DNA of 8,123 bases, taken from Cellvibrionaceae bacterium. Its GTDB lineage: Bacteria > Pseudomonadota > Gammaproteobacteria > Pseudomonadales > Cellvibrionaceae. The notes below the pieces were generated by a model that was given only the letters and a program-made list of their open reading frames with translations, was not told the DNA's origin and ran no database searches. Made by a program: the position numbers and the translations under genes. Of this stretch, positions 6,622 to 8,123 are shown piece after piece. Positions within the stretch are counted from its first letter, which is position 1; each line of letters opens with the position of its first letter. The stretch covers positions 1 to 8,123 of the forward strand of contig JALUYN010000572.1 in the NCBI GenBank assembly GCA_027012915.1, given 5' to 3'.

Positions 6622-7662
6622 TTACGGCAGCAACGCCGCATGATTGAGTCCGTCAGTCTCATTAAAGCCGAACATGATATTCATATTCTGTATTGCCTGC
6701 CCCGACGCACCTTTCACCAAATTATCGATCACCGACAACACAACAACCTTACCGCGCTCCTGAGGCTCAAACACAGAAATCCTGCAAATATTAGATCCCT
6801 TGGTGGTGCGAGTCTGCGGATGCGATCCCGCCGGCAGCACATCTACAAATGGCTCGTTGGCGTAGCGCTGTTCAAACAAGCTCTGTACATCAGCTACATC
6901 AGCCGTCAAATTTGCGTACAAGGTAGCGTGAATACCACGGATCATGGGCAACAAGTGCGGCACGAAGGTCACCTTTGCCGGTGCCTGGCCAGCGGGCAGC
7001 ACGTCGGTCAGCCCCTGCTCAATCTCCGGTAAATGACGATGGCCACCGCAGGCATAGGCCTTAAAGCTATCGCTGACTTCCGACATAAGATTGTCAATCT
7101 TCGCCTGGCGGCCGGCGCCACTGACACCGGATGCCGCATTGGCGATCAAATCCTGCGTATCAACCAGAGCATTTTCCAGTAGCGGAATAAACCCCAACTG
7201 AGTGGCCGTTGGATAACACCCCGGGCAAGCCACCAGCTGAGCACTGGCGATCTGAGCTCTGTTTACCTCGGGCAAGCCGTACACCGCCTGCTCAATCAAT
7301 TCGGGGCAGGCGTGATCCTGACCATACCAGGACTCCCAAATCTTCTGATCGCGAATACGGAAATCGGCGGACAAATCTACCACTCGCACTCCACGACCAA
7401 TCAGTTCTGGCATCATCGCCTGAGCGACGCCATGCGGGGTTGCGAAGAACACCACGTCGCACTCACTCAACACGTCGGCATCGGGAGCGGTAAAAGCCAG
7501 GTCGCAAAAACCGCGTAAGCTTGGATACAACTCTGACACCTGCACACCCGATTCCGCGCGCGAGGTAATAACTTTTACCTCCGCATGAGGATGATTAGCC
7601 AAAAGCCGCAGCAGCTCAACACCGGTGTACCCGGTTCCACCAACAATACCTACCTGAATCAC
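6622..7662 (-). CDS. argC: N-acetyl-gamma-glutamyl-phosphate reductase
   Basis: Third enzyme of arginine biosynthesis: NADPH-dependent reduction of N-acetylglutamyl-5-phosphate to the semialdehyde, in the cytoplasm. From the GTG at 7662 the product has 346 residues, close to the 344 I recall for Pseudomonas. It shows the Rossmann loop [10 protein letters not shown] (5-14), FFATPHGVA (72-80), VVDLSADFR (94-102), the active-site PGCYPTA with C149, SGVSGAGR (178-185), GHRHLPEI with H210, and the C-terminal [16 protein letters not shown] longer frame opens at 7689 with TTG, but GAAGG lies seven bases before the GTG, and I(K/Q)VGIVGG is where the family starts. It heads the minus-strand run towards bactofilin and erpA. 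All catalytic residues are present. Confidence 0.97.
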   Translation of the reverse strand: MIQVGIVGGTGYTGVELLRLLANHPHAEVKVITSRAESGVQVSELYPSLRGFCDLAFTAPDADVLSECDVVFFATPHGVAQAMMPELIGRGVRVVDLSADFRIRDQKIWESWYGQDHACPELIEQAVYGLPEVNRAQIASAQLVACPGCYPTATQLGFIPLLENALVDTQDLIANAASGVSGAGRQAKIDNLMSEVSDSFKAYACGGHRHLPEIEQGLTDVLPAGQAPAKVTFVPHLLPMIRGIHATLYANLTADVADVQSLFEQRYANEPFVDVLPAGSHPQTRTTKGSNICRISVFEPQERGKVVVLSVIDNLVKGASGQAIQNMNIMFGFNETDGLNHAALLP

Positions 7663-7669
7663 ATCAACA

Positions 7670-7674
7670 CCTTC
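7670..7674 (-). promoter_or_regulatory. Ribosome binding site that sets the argC GTG start
   Basis: GAAGG on the minus strand with a seven-base gap to GTG (7662-7660). It supports the GTG over the TTG at 7689. Confidence 0.7.
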
Positions 7675-7736
7675 AAACAACACCGTCAAAACAACACTCT
7701 TACCCGCACATCACGAGTAGCGTAAACAAGCTAGTT

Positions 7737-7742
7737 TATAAT
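7737..7742 (+). promoter_or_regulatory. Candidate -10 box for the CLC-type gene
   Basis: A perfect TATAAT lies 51 bases before the ATG at 7794, in the 131-base divergent gap to argC. No good -35 is found 16 to 18 bases upstream, so support is limited. The minus strand of the same AT-rich patch reads TTATTATAAAC and might serve argC. No convincing ARG box was recognised. Confidence 0.4.
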
Positions 7743-7793
7743 AACCTCTTGCAGAAGCAACGAATTAAAGCAGCCACACAAGAAAGCCCTGTA

Positions 7794-8123
7794 ATGAGCC
7801 AAGACTCCAACAAACCTGCCGCCGGCAAAGGCCACGAATTTCTGGATAACTTTCGCCACCAGTTGGCCCACTTGGACGCCCTGCCACAACTGACCATATT
7901 GGGTCTGGTCAGTGGACTGGCAGCGGCACTGGTCATTATCGCATTTCGCTTTCTGATCGATGGCCCACTGACTTTAGTTCTGGACGACCACAGTGAAAAC
8001 TTTGAATCACTGTCACCCATTTGGCATTTTGGTCTGCCCGTTATCGGTTCACTGCTGCTGGCCGCGCTGGTGCAATCGTTCAAACCGGAGCACCGCCAGG
8101 TAAGTGTCGGTCACGTTATCGAG
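7794..8123 (+). CDS. CLC-family chloride channel/transporter, N-terminal part
   Basis: Only the first 110 residues are in the window; the frame is open at the right edge. A hydrophilic start (MSQDSNKPAAGKGHEF) is followed by a first membrane helix (about 34-52: LTILGLVSGLAAALVIIAF) ending in FRFLIDGP, and a second (about 77-91: FGLPVIGSLLLAALVQ). This pattern of G-x-x-x-G-rich helix, FR-x-L-I, then a loop and a helix leading to VGHVIE, is what I recall from the N-termini of bacterial CLC chloride channel or H+/Cl- exchanger proteins. The selectivity-filter and gating-glutamate motifs lie beyond the window, so channel or exchanger type cannot be told. The start ATG has only a weak SD (AGAAAG). 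It is divergent from argC, with no obvious functional link. Confidence 0.75.
   Translation, partial: MSQDSNKPAAGKGHEFLDNFRHQLAHLDALPQLTILGLVSGLAAALVIIAFRFLIDGPLTLVLDDHSENFESLSPIWHFGLPVIGSLLLAALVQSFKPEHRQVSVGHVIE

Noticed and set aside
7736..8083. 115-codon open frame on the minus strand
   Set aside because: It is antisense to the CLC-type gene, whose frame encodes plausible membrane helices.
1..8123. Insertion sequence, prophage, toxin-antitoxin, CRISPR or other defence system
   Set aside because: No transposase, integrase, direct repeat array, attachment site or recognisable defence gene is visible; the genes are conserved chromosomal ones.

Overview
The window reads as chromosomal housekeeping DNA from a gammaproteobacterium, probably a marine Cellvibrionales- or Pseudomonas-like lineage. 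The basis is close resemblance of the proteins (TyrS, AnmK, ErpA, ArgC) to gammaproteobacterial members as I remember them, and the gene order: argC, DUF6776 protein, bactofilin, erpA, anmK, M23 peptidase, tyrS, then a presumed rRNA operon. I recall a similar order next to a 16S gene in Pseudomonas. I ran no database search. I see no insertion sequence, phage gene, CRISPR array or other sign of recent transfer.

Layout. Positions 1-411 hold no gene. They carry three tandem, strong, leftward promoters with TATAAT-like -10 boxes, GC-rich discriminators and AT-rich upstream tracts, the hallmark of stable-RNA promoters, so a 16S rRNA gene probably begins just left of the window on the minus strand. 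A Rho-independent terminator (366-388) separates them from tyrS (minus, 412-1713). A divergent intergenic region (1714-1910) leads to a plus-strand pair: an inner-membrane M23 murein endopeptidase (1911-3278) and, 7 bases later, anmK (3286-4407). These converge with a minus-strand run, from upstream to downstream: argC (7662-6622), a DUF6776-type membrane protein (6548-5808), bactofilin (5802-5377), erpA (5306-4953) and a small exported DsrE-like protein (4901-4428). At the right edge a CLC-type chloride channel/transporter gene starts on the plus strand at 7794 and runs out of the window.

How the genes fit together. Three themes share the locus. Translation supply is served by tyrS and the presumed rRNA operon. 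Cell-wall work is served by the M23 peptidase, AnmK recycling of anhydro-MurNAc, and the bactofilin with its translationally coupled coiled-coil membrane partner. Central metabolism is served by ArgC (arginine synthesis) and ErpA (iron-sulfur cluster delivery). The least understood parts are the DUF6776-bactofilin pair and the exported DsrE-like protein. The most striking regulatory feature is the triple promoter array, whose first two start regions carry inverted repeats. I do not see an exotic new system here.
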